DNA of 64,000 nucleotides from Candidatus Gottesmanbacteria bacterium. GTDB taxonomy: Bacteria > Patescibacteria > Microgenomatia > UBA10105 > UBA927. The stretch is taken from assembly GCA_903821745.1 (NCBI GenBank), contig CAIJMI010000005.1:1-64000 (forward strand), read 5' to 3'. The first letter of the stretch is position 1. Each line of letters begins with the position of its first letter. Positions 50,768 to 60,130 of this stretch are shown here, piece by piece. The translations under genes and the position numbers were made by a program. The notes under the pieces are model-generated. The model saw only the letters and a program-made list of their open reading frames with translations. It made no database searches and was not told the DNA's origin.

Positions 50768-52092
50768 ACCAATACGAAACAATCGTTGGAATGGAAATAC
50801 ATGTAGAACTGGCAACCAGTTCAAAAATGTTTTGTTCCTGTAAAAATGATCCATTTGGTGCACCGAAACCAAATATGTACACATGCCCGGTGTGTTTAGG
50901 GCTTCCTGGTGCACTGCCGGTACCGAATAAAAAAGCAATCGAATGGACAATTAAGCTTGGTCTTGCGCTCGGATGTGAAATTCAATTGTATTCAAAATTT
51001 GACCGTAAGCATTATTTTTATCCAGATCTAGCTAAAGGGTATCAAATTTCCCAATATGATCTCCCATTTTGTCGAAATGGATTGATTACAACAGAACTTG
51101 GTGACGTTCGGATTCACAGAGTACATCTGGAAGAGGATACAGGAAAGCTTCAACACGCGATGGTTGATGGAAAAAAAGTAACACTCGTTGATTTTAATCG
51201 GTCAAGTGTTCCACTCGTTGAAATTGTGACCGAACCGGATATCCATTCTGGGGAACAGGCAAAACTCTTTTTGAAAAAGCTACATCAAATTGTCAGGTAT
51301 CTTGGGGTGTCATCTGCGGATATGGAAAAAGGCAGCATGCGTTTGGAGCCGAACATTTCCGTCCGGAAAATTGGTGAAAGGGAATTGCCAAAGTACAAAG
51401 TGGAAGTAAAAAATATTAACTCATTCAATTTCGTAAAACGGGCAATCGATTTTGAAACCAAACGACACATTGAACTTCTTGAGGCCGGACAAATGCCGAA
51501 GCAAGAAACACGTGGGTACGTTGAAGGAACATCTTCAACCGTTTCCCAACGAAGTAAGGAGGAAGCCGCAGATTATCGGTATTTCCCAGATCCGGATATT
51601 CCACCAATTCGTCTTACAGAAGCATATGTTACCGAAATTAAAAAAACATTGCCAGAGCTTCCTGATAGTAAAATTGAGCGGTTTATGAAGGAATACGGAT
51701 TAAGTAGTGATGAGGCAGTACATATAACAGATGAAAAGACCGGGGCTGATTATTTTGAAAGTTGTGTTTCACTTGCACAAGGAAGTTTCGAAACACAAAA
51801 TATTACTCCGACAATCATCGCTCGGAATTTAATTAATGTGCATGAGGAAGAAATGTCACCAAAAAAGCGCATTGATGCGCTTCTTGCAAAAGCGCAAGAG
51901 AAAAACGTGGATGCAGGAGTTATAACAGTAGCTGTTACATTAGTGTTGGGCCAACAAACGAAAGCCATTGCGGATTATAAACATGGAAAACTATCTGCTT
52001 TAATGTTTCTGGTTGGAATGGTCAAAAAAGAGCTCAAAGGGAAAGGGGACGCAGGTATAATCGAACAAGAGTTGAAGAAACGGTTATCTTAA
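50764..52092 (+). CDS. gatB: Asp/Glu-tRNA amidotransferase subunit GatB
   Basis: About 442 residues. It binds the mischarged tRNA and performs the ATP-dependent amidation. Typical: ETIVGMEIHVEL, the zinc-type CSCKNDPFGAPKPNMYTCPVCLGLPGALP, DFNRSSVPLVEIVTEPD, DYRYFPDPDIPP and a C-terminal YqeY-like tail. The open frame begins at 50740, but ATG 50764 (MNQYETIVG) matches the family start and the ATGA overlap with gatA. Confidence 0.96.
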   Translation: MNQYETIVGMEIHVELATSSKMFCSCKNDPFGAPKPNMYTCPVCLGLPGALPVPNKKAIEWTIKLGLALGCEIQLYSKFDRKHYFYPDLAKGYQISQYDLPFCRNGLITTELGDVRIHRVHLEEDTGKLQHAMVDGKKVTLVDFNRSSVPLVEIVTEPDIHSGEQAKLFLKKLHQIVRYLGVSSADMEKGSMRLEPNISVRKIGERELPKYKVEVKNINSFNFVKRAIDFETKRHIELLEAGQMPKQETRGYVEGTSSTVSQRSKEEAADYRYFPDPDIPPIRLTEAYVTEIKKTLPELPDSKIERFMKEYGLSSDEAVHITDEKTGADYFESCVSLAQGSFETQNITPTIIARNLINVHEEEMSPKKRIDALLAKAQEKNVDAGVITVAVTLVLGQQTKAIADYKHGKLSALMFLVGMVKKELKGKGDAGIIEQELKKRLS

Positions 52093-52093
52093 T

Positions 52094-55000
52094 ATGGCAG
52101 CAGATTTTATTCATCTTCATACGCATAGCGAATTTTCGCTTCTTGATGGTCTTGGAAAATTAGATTACCTCATCGAAAAAGCAAAATCATTTGGTATGGA
52201 TGCCCTGGCAATAACTGACCACGGATCCATGTATGGCAGTTTTAAATTCTACATGAAAGCACTTACTGCCGGAATTAAGCCCATTATTGGTGTCGAGACG
52301 TATGTAGCCCGGCGTAGCCGTTTTGATAAAGAAACGAAAATCGATACAGATCCGTATCATTTAATACTTCTTGCAGAAAATGATACGGGGTATAAAAATT
52401 TAATGAAATTGGTTTCCATTTCTTATTTAGAGGGTTTTTACTACAAACCTCGCATAGATTTTGAAACGCTTGCAAAATATCATGAGGGTGTTATCTGTTT
52501 AAGTGCATGTCTTCAAGGACAGATTTCACAGCTTTTACTTCGTGATGAAGAGAAAGAAGCAGAAAAAGTTGCAAAACAGTATGCGGAAGTGTTTGGCGAC
52601 AATCATTATTATTTAGAAATTCAGCGCCACGTCAATATTCCGCAAACAGATGAAGTGACAGAAAAAGTTGTGAAACTTGCACGGAAGTTAGGCCTTCCTA
52701 TTGTTGCCACAAATGATATTCATTATGTGAATGCAGATGATGCGGAGGCACAGGAAATTTTGTTATGCGTGCAGACGCAACATACGATTCTTGAAAAGAA
52801 TCGACCGATGTCCATGCTCGGTTCTCCAGATTTTTATATGCGATCTTCTGAGGAAATGAAGGAACTTTTTGCCGAATATCCGGAGGCAATTGAAAATACA
52901 GTTCGGATTGCGAATATGTGTGAACTGCATTTAACGGTTGGTGAATGGCATTTGCCGAAATATCCGGTTCCCGGTGATATGACGGCGGAACAGTACCTGA
53001 GGCAACTTGTTGAAGAACGGCTCTCGACACGTTACAAAGAAGTGACAAAGGAAATTCGGGATCGTATTGAATATGAACTTGATATTATTAATAAGAAAAA
53101 TTACACATCATATTTTCTGATTGTGCAGGATTTTGTGAATTGGGCAAAGACGCACGGTGTTGCGGTTGGCCCAGGAAGAGGCTCCGCTGCAGGATCGGTT
53201 ATTTGTTATCTTCTTAATATTACGGGTCTTGATCCTTTCTTTTTTAAGTTGCCGTTTGAGCGATTTTTAAATCCATTTCGGCCATCCGCTCCTGATATTG
53301 ATTTGGATTTTGCTGATGATAAACGAGAAGATGTTGTTGCCTATGTCACCGAAAAATTCGGGAGTGATAAGGTTGCACAAATTATTACCTTTGGAACCAT
53401 GGAGGCAAAAGGTGCCATTCGAGATGCGGGACGCGCGCTTGGTATGCCGTATGCAAAGCCTGATCGTATTTCAAAAATGATTCCACTTGGAATGCAGGGC
53501 AATGCCATGACACTTGAGAAAGCGTTGGTGCAATCAGCAGAACTTGCACTTGCGTACCAAAATGAACCGGAAACAAAACGCCTCATTGATGTCGCCAAAA
53601 AATTAGAAGGGGTCGCACGGCATGCATCCGTTCACGCTGCGGGCGTTGTGATTTCTGATGCGTCTTTGACCGATCATACGCCGATTCAAAAAGAAGCCAG
53701 GGGAGAAAAAATAATTACACAATATGATATGTACACTGTTGGAGAATACGGCGTAGGACTTTTGAAAATGGATTTTTTGGGGCTGCGGAACTTAACGATA
53801 ATGACGCAGGCATTATCCATTATTGAAAAAACGAGAGGCGTCAAAGTTGATCTGGAACATATTCCACTCGATGACAAAAAAACCTATCAGATGCTTGCTA
53901 AGGCAGAGACAACCGGTATTTTTCAGCTTGAGTCAGCTGGAATGCGCCGATATCTAAAAGAACTTGAACCAACGACTATTTTTGATGTCATGGCAATGGT
54001 CGCGTTATTCCGGCCGGGACCAATGCAAGTCATTCCGGAATTTATTAAACGCAAACATGATCCGTCACAGATTGTGTACCCGGATCCACGGCTTAAAGAC
54101 GTACTCAAACAATCCTATGGTATTATTGCGTATCAAGACGACGTGTTGTTAACGGCAATTACCCTTGCAGGATATACCTGGGGCGATGCAGATAAGCTCC
54201 GAAAAGCAGTAGGAAAGAAAATTCCGACAGAAATGAAAAAACAGCGGGAAAAGTTTATTGATGGTTGTGTTAAAAACGGCATGTCACAGAAAAAAGCGGA
54301 AGAAATATTCAATTTAATTGAACCGTTTGCTGGATACGGATTTAATAAAGCGCATGCTGCCTGTTATGCGATGATCGCGTACCAGACTGCCTATTTGAAA
54401 GCAAACTTTACCGTCGAATATATGACTGCAGTATTAACTGCAGAGTCTCGGGCAAATACCGGTCCAACACGAGATGATAAAATTTCAAATATCGTTGCTG
54501 AATGCCGACGTATGGGTCTCCCGATATTGTCTCCCGATATTAACGCGTCAGATGTGGAGTTTTCGGTTGAAGGGAAGAAAATTCGTTTGGGTCTTTCCGC
54601 CATCAAAAATGTCGGTACTGCCGCTATAGAAAGTATTTTGGCTTCACGGTCTCAAGAAAAACCATTCCATTCCTTGTTTGAGTTTCTTTCTCGCGTTGAT
54701 TTATCAAAGGTAAATAAAAAGACCGTGGAAAGCCTGATTAAGGCGGGTGCCATGGATGTGTTTGGAAAACGGTCTGCACAGCTATTAGCGCTTCCTGAAA
54801 TGGTCGAAGCGCTGCATAAAAAGAAAAAAGATATAGATAAAGGACAGTCAGGACTCTTTGATGACATGGGTGAGACGCCGACACATGAATTACCATTACC
54901 AAACGTTCCGGAGCTTCCTGGCAATGAGCTGTTAACTTTTGAGAAAGAACTCCTAGGTTTTTATTTAACTGCGCACCCACTTTCTTCTTACACCAAACAG

Positions 55001-55312
55001 CTTGCAAAACTGGATGTAAAGCATATAAGTGAACTGACAGAGGAAAATGTCGGTTCAAGGCTAAAAATAGCCGGTATTATTGTTGATATTAAAAAAATAT
55101 TTACGAAAGCAAATAATAATGAGATGGCATTTGTGAAATTAGAGGACCTTTCAGGATCTATTGAAGTGGTAGTTTTTCCAAAAATTTTTACACAAACCGT
55201 GTCATTATTACTTCCTGACCAAGTGGTGGAAATAAGCGGGAAAGTTGATCAAAAAGACGAGAAAATAACGATGCTTGCCGATGGTATTAAGGCAGTAGAT
55301 TTTGACCGTTGA
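52094..55312 (+). CDS. dnaE: DNA polymerase III alpha subunit DnaE
   Basis: 1072 residues. Replicative polymerase. N-terminal PHP domain (FIHLHTHSEFSLLDG, ITDHGSMYG), the palm with PDIDLDFADDKR (catalytic Asp pair, near residue 400), the fingers (GFNKAHAACYAMIAYQTAYLK), helix-hairpin-helix region and a C-terminal OB fold (LKIAGIIVDIKKIFTK). Family DnaE1-like rather than PolC. It begins one base after the gatB stop. Its stop codon is inside the -35 of the ATP synthase promoter. Confidence 0.97.
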   Translation: MAADFIHLHTHSEFSLLDGLGKLDYLIEKAKSFGMDALAITDHGSMYGSFKFYMKALTAGIKPIIGVETYVARRSRFDKETKIDTDPYHLILLAENDTGYKNLMKLVSISYLEGFYYKPRIDFETLAKYHEGVICLSACLQGQISQLLLRDEEKEAEKVAKQYAEVFGDNHYYLEIQRHVNIPQTDEVTEKVVKLARKLGLPIVATNDIHYVNADDAEAQEILLCVQTQHTILEKNRPMSMLGSPDFYMRSSEEMKELFAEYPEAIENTVRIANMCELHLTVGEWHLPKYPVPGDMTAEQYLRQLVEERLSTRYKEVTKEIRDRIEYELDIINKKNYTSYFLIVQDFVNWAKTHGVAVGPGRGSAAGSVICYLLNITGLDPFFFKLPFERFLNPFRPSAPDIDLDFADDKREDVVAYVTEKFGSDKVAQIITFGTMEAKGAIRDAGRALGMPYAKPDRISKMIPLGMQGNAMTLEKALVQSAELALAYQNEPETKRLIDVAKKLEGVARHASVHAAGVVISDASLTDHTPIQKEARGEKIITQYDMYTVGEYGVGLLKMDFLGLRNLTIMTQALSIIEKTRGVKVDLEHIPLDDKKTYQMLAKAETTGIFQLESAGMRRYLKELEPTTIFDVMAMVALFRPGPMQVIPEFIKRKHDPSQIVYPDPRLKDVLKQSYGIIAYQDDVLLTAITLAGYTWGDADKLRKAVGKKIPTEMKKQREKFIDGCVKNGMSQKKAEEIFNLIEPFAGYGFNKAHAACYAMIAYQTAYLKANFTVEYMTAVLTAESRANTGPTRDDKISNIVAECRRMGLPILSPDINASDVEFSVEGKKIRLGLSAIKNVGTAAIESILASRSQEKPFHSLFEFLSRVDLSKVNKKTVESLIKAGAMDVFGKRSAQLLALPEMVEALHKKKKDIDKGQSGLFDDMGETPTHELPLPNVPELPGNELLTFEKELLGFYLTAHPLSSYTKQLAKLDVKHISELTEENVGSRLKIAGIIVDIKKIFTKANNNEMAFVKLEDLSGSIEVVVFPKIFTQTVSLLLPDQVVEISGKVDQKDEKITMLADGIKAVDFDR

Positions 55313-55350
55313 CGTGGGAAGCGACTTTTTTTACAATAGATACGTACAAT
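55309..55350 (+). promoter_or_regulatory. Promoter of the ATP synthase operon
   Basis: TTGACG (55309-55314), 17-base spacer, TACAAT (55332-55337), one of the best sigma-70-type matches in the window. A second TACAAT follows at 55345-55350. Start sites would fall near 55344 or 55357, giving a short leader before ATG 55377. Confidence 0.75.
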
Positions 55351-55376
55351 AGACCTTGACAGGGTTTATTTCTTTA

Positions 55377-55706
55377 ATGGACAATATCACGGGAAAAGGA
55401 ACGAAAAGAGAAGAGAATAGATACGAAGTTTCGTTGTTTGATAATCATTTCGTTTCTTCACGTCCGCTAAAGAAAACGACTCGGACAAAGGAAAAAAGCT
55501 CTTTGTTTTATCTTGGATACGTAGGACAGATTGGATTTGTGATCGCCATTCCGATTGCAGGAGGTGCTGGACTTGGATCCTATCTTGATGCAAAGTGGGG
55601 CACATATCCAAAAATGACATTAGCCTTGTTATGTATTGGTATTGTCATTTCAATAGTGAATTTTATCAGCGTAATAAAAGAAATTATTACAGGTTCTAAG
55701 AATTAA
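55377..55706 (+). CDS. atpI: AtpI-like/AtpZ-like small membrane protein
   Basis: About 109 residues. A charged N-terminal tail of 45 residues, then two membrane helices (FYLGYVGQIGFVIAIPIAGGAGLGSYLD and ALLCIGIVISIVNFISVI) with the GxGSYLDxxxGT signature of the AtpI/AtpZ accessory proteins. These help c-ring assembly or Mg2+/Ca2+ transport in some bacteria. Its place before atpB is standard. The frame opens with a TTG at 55356; ATG 55377 is preferred. It has no obvious Shine-Dalgarno. Confidence 0.8.
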   Translation: MDNITGKGTKREENRYEVSLFDNHFVSSRPLKKTTRTKEKSSLFYLGYVGQIGFVIAIPIAGGAGLGSYLDAKWGTYPKMTLALLCIGIVISIVNFISVIKEIITGSKN

Positions 55707-55708
55707 TT

Positions 55709-56527
55709 ATGTTAGAGATATCACTTGCAGCTGAACCGATTGCACATATAGGATCGTTTCCCATAACGAATTCTCTTGCGCTGACCTGGTTAGTTATGGC
55801 GCTTCTTTTTATTATTTCTTTAAACATCTCTAGAAAAATTTCATTAGTTCCATCCCATGGTCAATCGATTATCGAATCCGTTATTGAGGGACTCTATAGT
55901 TTTTTTGAATCCGTCGTCGGTCACCATGTAAAAGCATTATTTCCTCTTATCGCATCACTGTTTTTGTTTATTCTGGTTGCTAATTGGATCGGATTGGTAC
56001 CAGGAGTAGGGACTGTTGGATTTTTTCATACAACTAAAGAACAACCGGTTGTAGTAGAAGCACAACAGGAAGGGGTTATACAAGAACCCATTGAAGAATC
56101 CCGTGAATCAGAAATGGTTGAAGCGACTGAGACGAAATTCGTCCCCTTGTTTCGAGGACCTACAGCGGATTTGAATACAACGATTGCGTTGGCACTAATT
56201 GCATTCATTGCTATTCAGTATTTTGGATTTAAAACGCTGGGGATAAAATACGGATCCCGTTTTGTTAACCTCAAAAATCCTATTATGTTTTTCGTCGGCC
56301 TTTTGGAAATTATTTCTGATATTTCCAAAATTATCTCATTTGCATTTCGGTTATTCGGTAATATTTTTGCGGGAGAAGTACTTCTTGCAGTCATGGCTTT
56401 TTTAATGCCGTTTATTGCTCCGATGCCATTTTTAGCATTAGAATTGTTTGTTGGATTTATCCAAGCATTGGTATTTTCGACACTAACTGCCGTATTTGTG
56501 AATGTCGCCGTTTCTCATGACGAATAA
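55709..56527 (+). CDS. atpB: ATP synthase Fo subunit a
   Basis: 272 residues, five or six membrane helices. The essential proton-channel Arg is Arg214 in SFAFRLFGNIFAGE, with the last helix FLALELFVGFIQALVFSTLTAVF also conserved. A stretch at about residues 110-143, rich in Glu and Val (EQPVVVEAQQEG, EEPI-like, SRESEMVEATE), is inserted before FRGPTADLNTT, where most bacterial a subunits have a short loop. It starts 2 bases after atpI. Confidence 0.96.
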   Translation: MLEISLAAEPIAHIGSFPITNSLALTWLVMALLFIISLNISRKISLVPSHGQSIIESVIEGLYSFFESVVGHHVKALFPLIASLFLFILVANWIGLVPGVGTVGFFHTTKEQPVVVEAQQEGVIQEPIEESRESEMVEATETKFVPLFRGPTADLNTTIALALIAFIAIQYFGFKTLGIKYGSRFVNLKNPIMFFVGLLEIISDISKIISFAFRLFGNIFAGEVLLAVMAFLMPFIAPMPFLALELFVGFIQALVFSTLTAVFVNVAVSHDE

Positions 56528-56561
56528 AATTAAGATATAACATATTGAAAGGAGGTGGAAT

Positions 56562-56789
56562 ATGGATATAAATACATGGAAATTGATTATGACCGGAGTA
56601 ACGATAGCAGTGGGAGGTGCATTACCAGCTCTTGCTATTGGTTTGATTACAGCAAAAGCAGTAGAGTCTATCGGACGAAACCCAGAAGCAGCTTCTGACG
56701 TTCGAACAAGCATGATTTTAGGTATGGCATTTGCTGAAGCTATCGCCATTTATTCTTTGGTTATAGCTCTTATTATTAAATTTGTGTAA
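56562..56789 (+). CDS. atpE: ATP synthase Fo subunit c
   Basis: 75 residues, a hairpin of two membrane helices joined by the polar loop ESIGRNPEA. The ion-binding carboxylate is Glu59 (MAFAEAIAIYSL). At the positions that make the Na+ site in Ilyobacter (Q32, E65, S66) this protein has Ile26, Glu59, Ala60, so proton coupling is predicted. AAAGGAGGTGG directly upstream is the strongest Shine-Dalgarno in the window, consistent with the high copy number of subunit c. Confidence 0.97.
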   Translation: MDINTWKLIMTGVTIAVGGALPALAIGLITAKAVESIGRNPEAASDVRTSMILGMAFAEAIAIYSLVIALIIKFV

Positions 56790-56844
56790 GGAAAAGAATA
56801 CTCCGCTTCTACACACATTGTTATATGAGGCGGAAAAAGAATGT

Positions 56845-57339
56845 ATGGATAAACTAGGAATTGAATATAAATTGATCTTAGCGCAGCTTGTTAACTTTAC
56901 GATCATCATGTTCGTACTTTCGAAGCTGTTGTATAAACCTATTTTGTCGATGCTTGAGAAACGGAAGAAAAAAATAGAAGAAGGATTAGTACTGACGGAA
57001 AAGATGAAAGTCGAAGAAGAAAAAATGGAGATAAGAAAGGCGAAAATGATAGCAGAGACAAAAAAAGAAGCAACAGTGTTGATTGAAGAATCGAAAGTTC
57101 ATGCAAAAGACGAAGCAAAACAGATAATAGAGTCTGCTCATAAAGAAGCAGATGAAATTATCGAAAAAGGGAAGCTTCAGGCAGCTGAACAAAAAAAGAT
57201 GATGCAAAAGGAAATGCAACAAGAGGCAATTGACCTGGCAACAGGTATGGCAAAACGGTTACTGGCATCTGCAATGACAGCAGAAACAGCACATACTGTT
57301 TTGAAAAAGCATATCAAAGAATTACAAGCAATTGCATAA
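56845..57339 (+). CDS. atpF: ATP synthase Fo subunit b
   Basis: About 164 residues. One N-terminal membrane helix (ILAQLVNFTIIMFVLSKLLY) followed by a long charged helix (KILEKRKKKIEEGL-like through AKDEAKQIIESAHKEADEIIEKGK), forming the peripheral stalk. Only one b gene is present. The frame runs upstream to a TTG at 56782 overlapping atpE, but ATG 56845 (MDKLGIEYKLI) gives a normal b subunit. Confidence 0.93.
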   Translation: MDKLGIEYKLILAQLVNFTIIMFVLSKLLYKPILSMLEKRKKKIEEGLVLTEKMKVEEEKMEIRKAKMIAETKKEATVLIEESKVHAKDEAKQIIESAHKEADEIIEKGKLQAAEQKKMMQKEMQQEAIDLATGMAKRLLASAMTAETAHTVLKKHIKELQAIA

Positions 57340-57342
57340 CGT

Positions 57343-57696
57343 ATGGCAGAATTAACGAAAGATGCGCGAGGATTTGTGAGCGGAATAGTTCAGTATCTTG
57401 AAGGAGATAAACCAATCTCCAGTCAAGTTCCGAAGCTGAAGAAGTTATTGTCAAAAGTAACTGCAGCAGACGGGAAAGACGTTGAAGCTGAAGTGATAAC
57501 GACCGTACCGATGCAGGTGGAGGAAAAACAAAAACTGACAACCGCTCTCGAAAAGCTGGTGAAACATCCGGTAAAGTTGGTGTGCTCAGTTGATGAGTCA
57601 TATATTGCCGGCATGCAAATAAAAATAGGAGATTGGGTTGTTGATACAACGTTTGTACACCAACTCCAGTCCCTTGCTCAAGTATTAGGAGAGTAA
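57343..57696 (+). CDS. atpH: ATP synthase F1 subunit delta, shortened
   Basis: 117 residues, about 60 fewer than typical AtpH. The C-terminal part is recognisable (VEAEVITTVPMQVEEKQKLTTALEKLV, then AGMQIKIGDWVVDTTFVHQLQSLAQ), and includes the DG/GDxxxDxS-type end. The N-terminal helical domain that normally sits on top of the alpha3beta3 head is mostly missing. The position between atpF and atpA and the family C-terminus support the name. It is not a frameshift: upstream sequence is atpF in another frame with only a 3-base gap. Confidence 0.82.
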   Translation: MAELTKDARGFVSGIVQYLEGDKPISSQVPKLKKLLSKVTAADGKDVEAEVITTVPMQVEEKQKLTTALEKLVKHPVKLVCSVDESYIAGMQIKIGDWVVDTTFVHQLQSLAQVLGE

Positions 57697-57701
57697 CATC
57701 T

Positions 57702-59222
57702 ATGAAACAGGACACTACAGTGACCATCGCAAAAGAATTAGCAAAACGTTTGGAAAACTACAAACCGGAAATTACGGCACGCCGTGTCGGGAAAATTCTT
57801 TCTATTGCCGATGGTGTGGTGAAGGTCAGTGGACTCCCACATGTAGCGTATCTGGAACAAGTGACGTTCAAAAATGGACTCGTAGGATTTGTCATTAATT
57901 TGGAGGAAGATGCCATCGGGGTCGTTGTTCTTGGAGACTATTTGAAGCTTCATGAAGGAGATGAAGTTCAAACAACCGGCATGTTGCTTTCAATTCCCGT
58001 TGGTGACGCGTTTCTTGGACGGGTAGTGAATCCTTTAGGAGAGCCAATTGATGGAAAAGGCCCAATTACTGCAAAAAAGACGTATCCAATTGAAAAAATC
58101 GCACCAAGCGTGATGTATCGATCTCCGGTTAATACACCACTCCAAACGGGACTCAAAGCAATTGATGCGATGATTCCAATTGGTCGTGGACAGCGGGAAC
58201 TGATTATTGGAGACAGAAACACAGGGAAAACCGCTGTTGCCATCGATACGATCATTAACCAAAGTAAAGAAAATGTCTATTGTATTTATGTTGCCATCGG
58301 GCAAAAAACTTCTCGTGTGGCCCAAGTCGTTGCTGATCTTGAGAAACGCGGGGCAATGAAACATACAATTATCGTTTCTGCTTCCTCAAGCGACCCAACA
58401 GCATATCAGTATTTAGCTCCATATTCCGGATGTGCACTGGGTGAATATTTCATGGATCAAGGGAAAGACGCATTAGTTATCTATGACGACCTTATCAAGC
58501 ATGCGTGGGCCTATCGACAAATTTCGTTGACACTGCGACGGCCGTCCGGTCGTGAGGCATACCCAGGGGATGTTTTTTACCTCCATTCACGACTGTTGGA
58601 ACGGGCCTGTAAACTCGATGAAGACCATGGTGGCGGATCACTGACCGCACTTCCAATTATTGAGACGCAGGCAAATGATTTGTCCGCATATATTCCAACC
58701 AACGTTATTTCCATAACTGACGGACAAATTTATTTGGAATCAGATTTATTCAATGCAGGACAACGGCCAGCTGTGAACATCGGACTTTCCGTTTCTCGTG
58801 TTGGAGGCGCCGCACAAATTAAAGCAATGAAAAAAGTTGCAGGAAATCTACGTATTGATTTGGCACAGTATCGGGAACTTGCCGCGTTTGCACAATTCTC
58901 ATCTGACCTTGATGAAGCAACCAAAAAACAAATTGATCGCGGAGCCCGCATGATTGAACTTCTCAAACAGGGGCAATATGTGCCAATGGCAATTGATAAA
59001 CAGATTGTCATTATTTGGGCTGGAGTAAAAGGATATCTTGACTCAATTCCCCTTGCATCAATTGGTGCGTTTGAAAAAGGATTTTTGGCTGTTATGGACA
59101 GGGATTACAAAAAAACATTAACCACGCTGTTAAAAGAACGACAATTGACACCGGAAATTGAGGAAAGTTTAAAAAAAGCAATTGAAACGTACAAAAAAGA
59201 TTTTGTTTTTGAAACGAAATAA
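57702..59222 (+). CDS. atpA: ATP synthase F1 subunit alpha
   Basis: 506 residues, full length. Beta-barrel N-domain (VGKILSIADGVVKVSGLPHV), P-loop GDRNTGKT (170-177), RPSGREAYPGDVFYLHSRLLERA (arginine finger region) and the C-terminal helical domain. Non-catalytic nucleotide-binding subunit of the alpha3beta3 hexamer. It follows atpH with a 5-base gap. Confidence 0.98.
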   Translation: MKQDTTVTIAKELAKRLENYKPEITARRVGKILSIADGVVKVSGLPHVAYLEQVTFKNGLVGFVINLEEDAIGVVVLGDYLKLHEGDEVQTTGMLLSIPVGDAFLGRVVNPLGEPIDGKGPITAKKTYPIEKIAPSVMYRSPVNTPLQTGLKAIDAMIPIGRGQRELIIGDRNTGKTAVAIDTIINQSKENVYCIYVAIGQKTSRVAQVVADLEKRGAMKHTIIVSASSSDPTAYQYLAPYSGCALGEYFMDQGKDALVIYDDLIKHAWAYRQISLTLRRPSGREAYPGDVFYLHSRLLERACKLDEDHGGGSLTALPIIETQANDLSAYIPTNVISITDGQIYLESDLFNAGQRPAVNIGLSVSRVGGAAQIKAMKKVAGNLRIDLAQYRELAAFAQFSSDLDEATKKQIDRGARMIELLKQGQYVPMAIDKQIVIIWAGVKGYLDSIPLASIGAFEKGFLAVMDRDYKKTLTTLLKERQLTPEIEESLKKAIETYKKDFVFETK

Positions 59223-59236
59223 TCGGTTGATATTGT

Positions 59237-60100
59237 ATGGCAAGTATTCGAATCTTAAGAAGGCGAATTAAATCAGCAAAAAACATTGCACAGATAACAA
59301 AAGCAATGGAGCTTGTAGCAGCGTCCAAAATGAAAAAAGCGCAGGCACAAGCACTTGCAGGCAAGCAATATGCTCAAAAAATTTATGAAATGGTGACCGA
59401 GCTTGCACAAAGAACTGATGTGTCAAATCATCCGTATTTGACGCGTCCAAAAACCGTGATTGGGAAACGACTGATTATTCTTATTTCAACAACAAAAGGA
59501 TTATGCGGCGGTTTAAACAGCAATTTATTTCGGTACTGTGTGAAAACATATCCGGATTTTCAAAAGCATGATATTGTAACGGTCGGAAAAAAGGGAAGCT
59601 CACTAGCGGTTCGGTTAGGCGCAAAGCTGATAGCAGATTTTTCAGAGACCATACCGTTTGTGACCGGAGTGCCGGCAATTATTGAGCTTGCAGTCAATGA
59701 ATACTTAGCCGGTCATTATGATGGGGTTGATGTAATATTTAATGAATTTAAATCAGCCCTGCAACAATTGCCAAAAAAGAAGACCGTGTTACCGTTAACG
59801 ATTGAGGCAAGTGCAGAAAAGACGGAGAAACACGATGATTTTTCGGAATTTGTGATTGAGCCGTCAAAGAATGAAGTGTTTGATGCGCTTCTTCCGCATT
59901 ATTTGGAAAATCAGGTACGAGATGCGATTTTACAGGCGGAAGCCAGTGAACAATCAGCCAGAATGGTAGCTATGAGAAATGCAACGGATAACGCATTATC
60001 GCTCATTGATGGGTTAACCCTGATGTATAACAAAGAACGACAGGCAAAAATTACATTTGAAATTGCTGATATCGTAACAGCGAGACTCGCTGTTGAATAA
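59237..60100 (+). CDS. atpG: ATP synthase F1 subunit gamma
   Basis: 287 residues. Central stalk: N-terminal helix (RRIKSAKNIAQITKAMELVAASKMKKAQ), Rossmann-like middle domain with STTKGLCGGLNSNLFR, and C-terminal helix (ATDNALSLIDGLTLMYNKERQAKITFEIADIV in part). It couples c-ring rotation to the F1 head. Normal length. Confidence 0.97.
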   Translation: MASIRILRRRIKSAKNIAQITKAMELVAASKMKKAQAQALAGKQYAQKIYEMVTELAQRTDVSNHPYLTRPKTVIGKRLIILISTTKGLCGGLNSNLFRYCVKTYPDFQKHDIVTVGKKGSSLAVRLGAKLIADFSETIPFVTGVPAIIELAVNEYLAGHYDGVDVIFNEFKSALQQLPKKKTVLPLTIEASAEKTEKHDDFSEFVIEPSKNEVFDALLPHYLENQVRDAILQAEASEQSARMVAMRNATDNALSLIDGLTLMYNKERQAKITFEIADIVTARLAVE

Positions 60101-60130
60101 AGGCAAATGTTTATATAAAAAAGGAGATGT

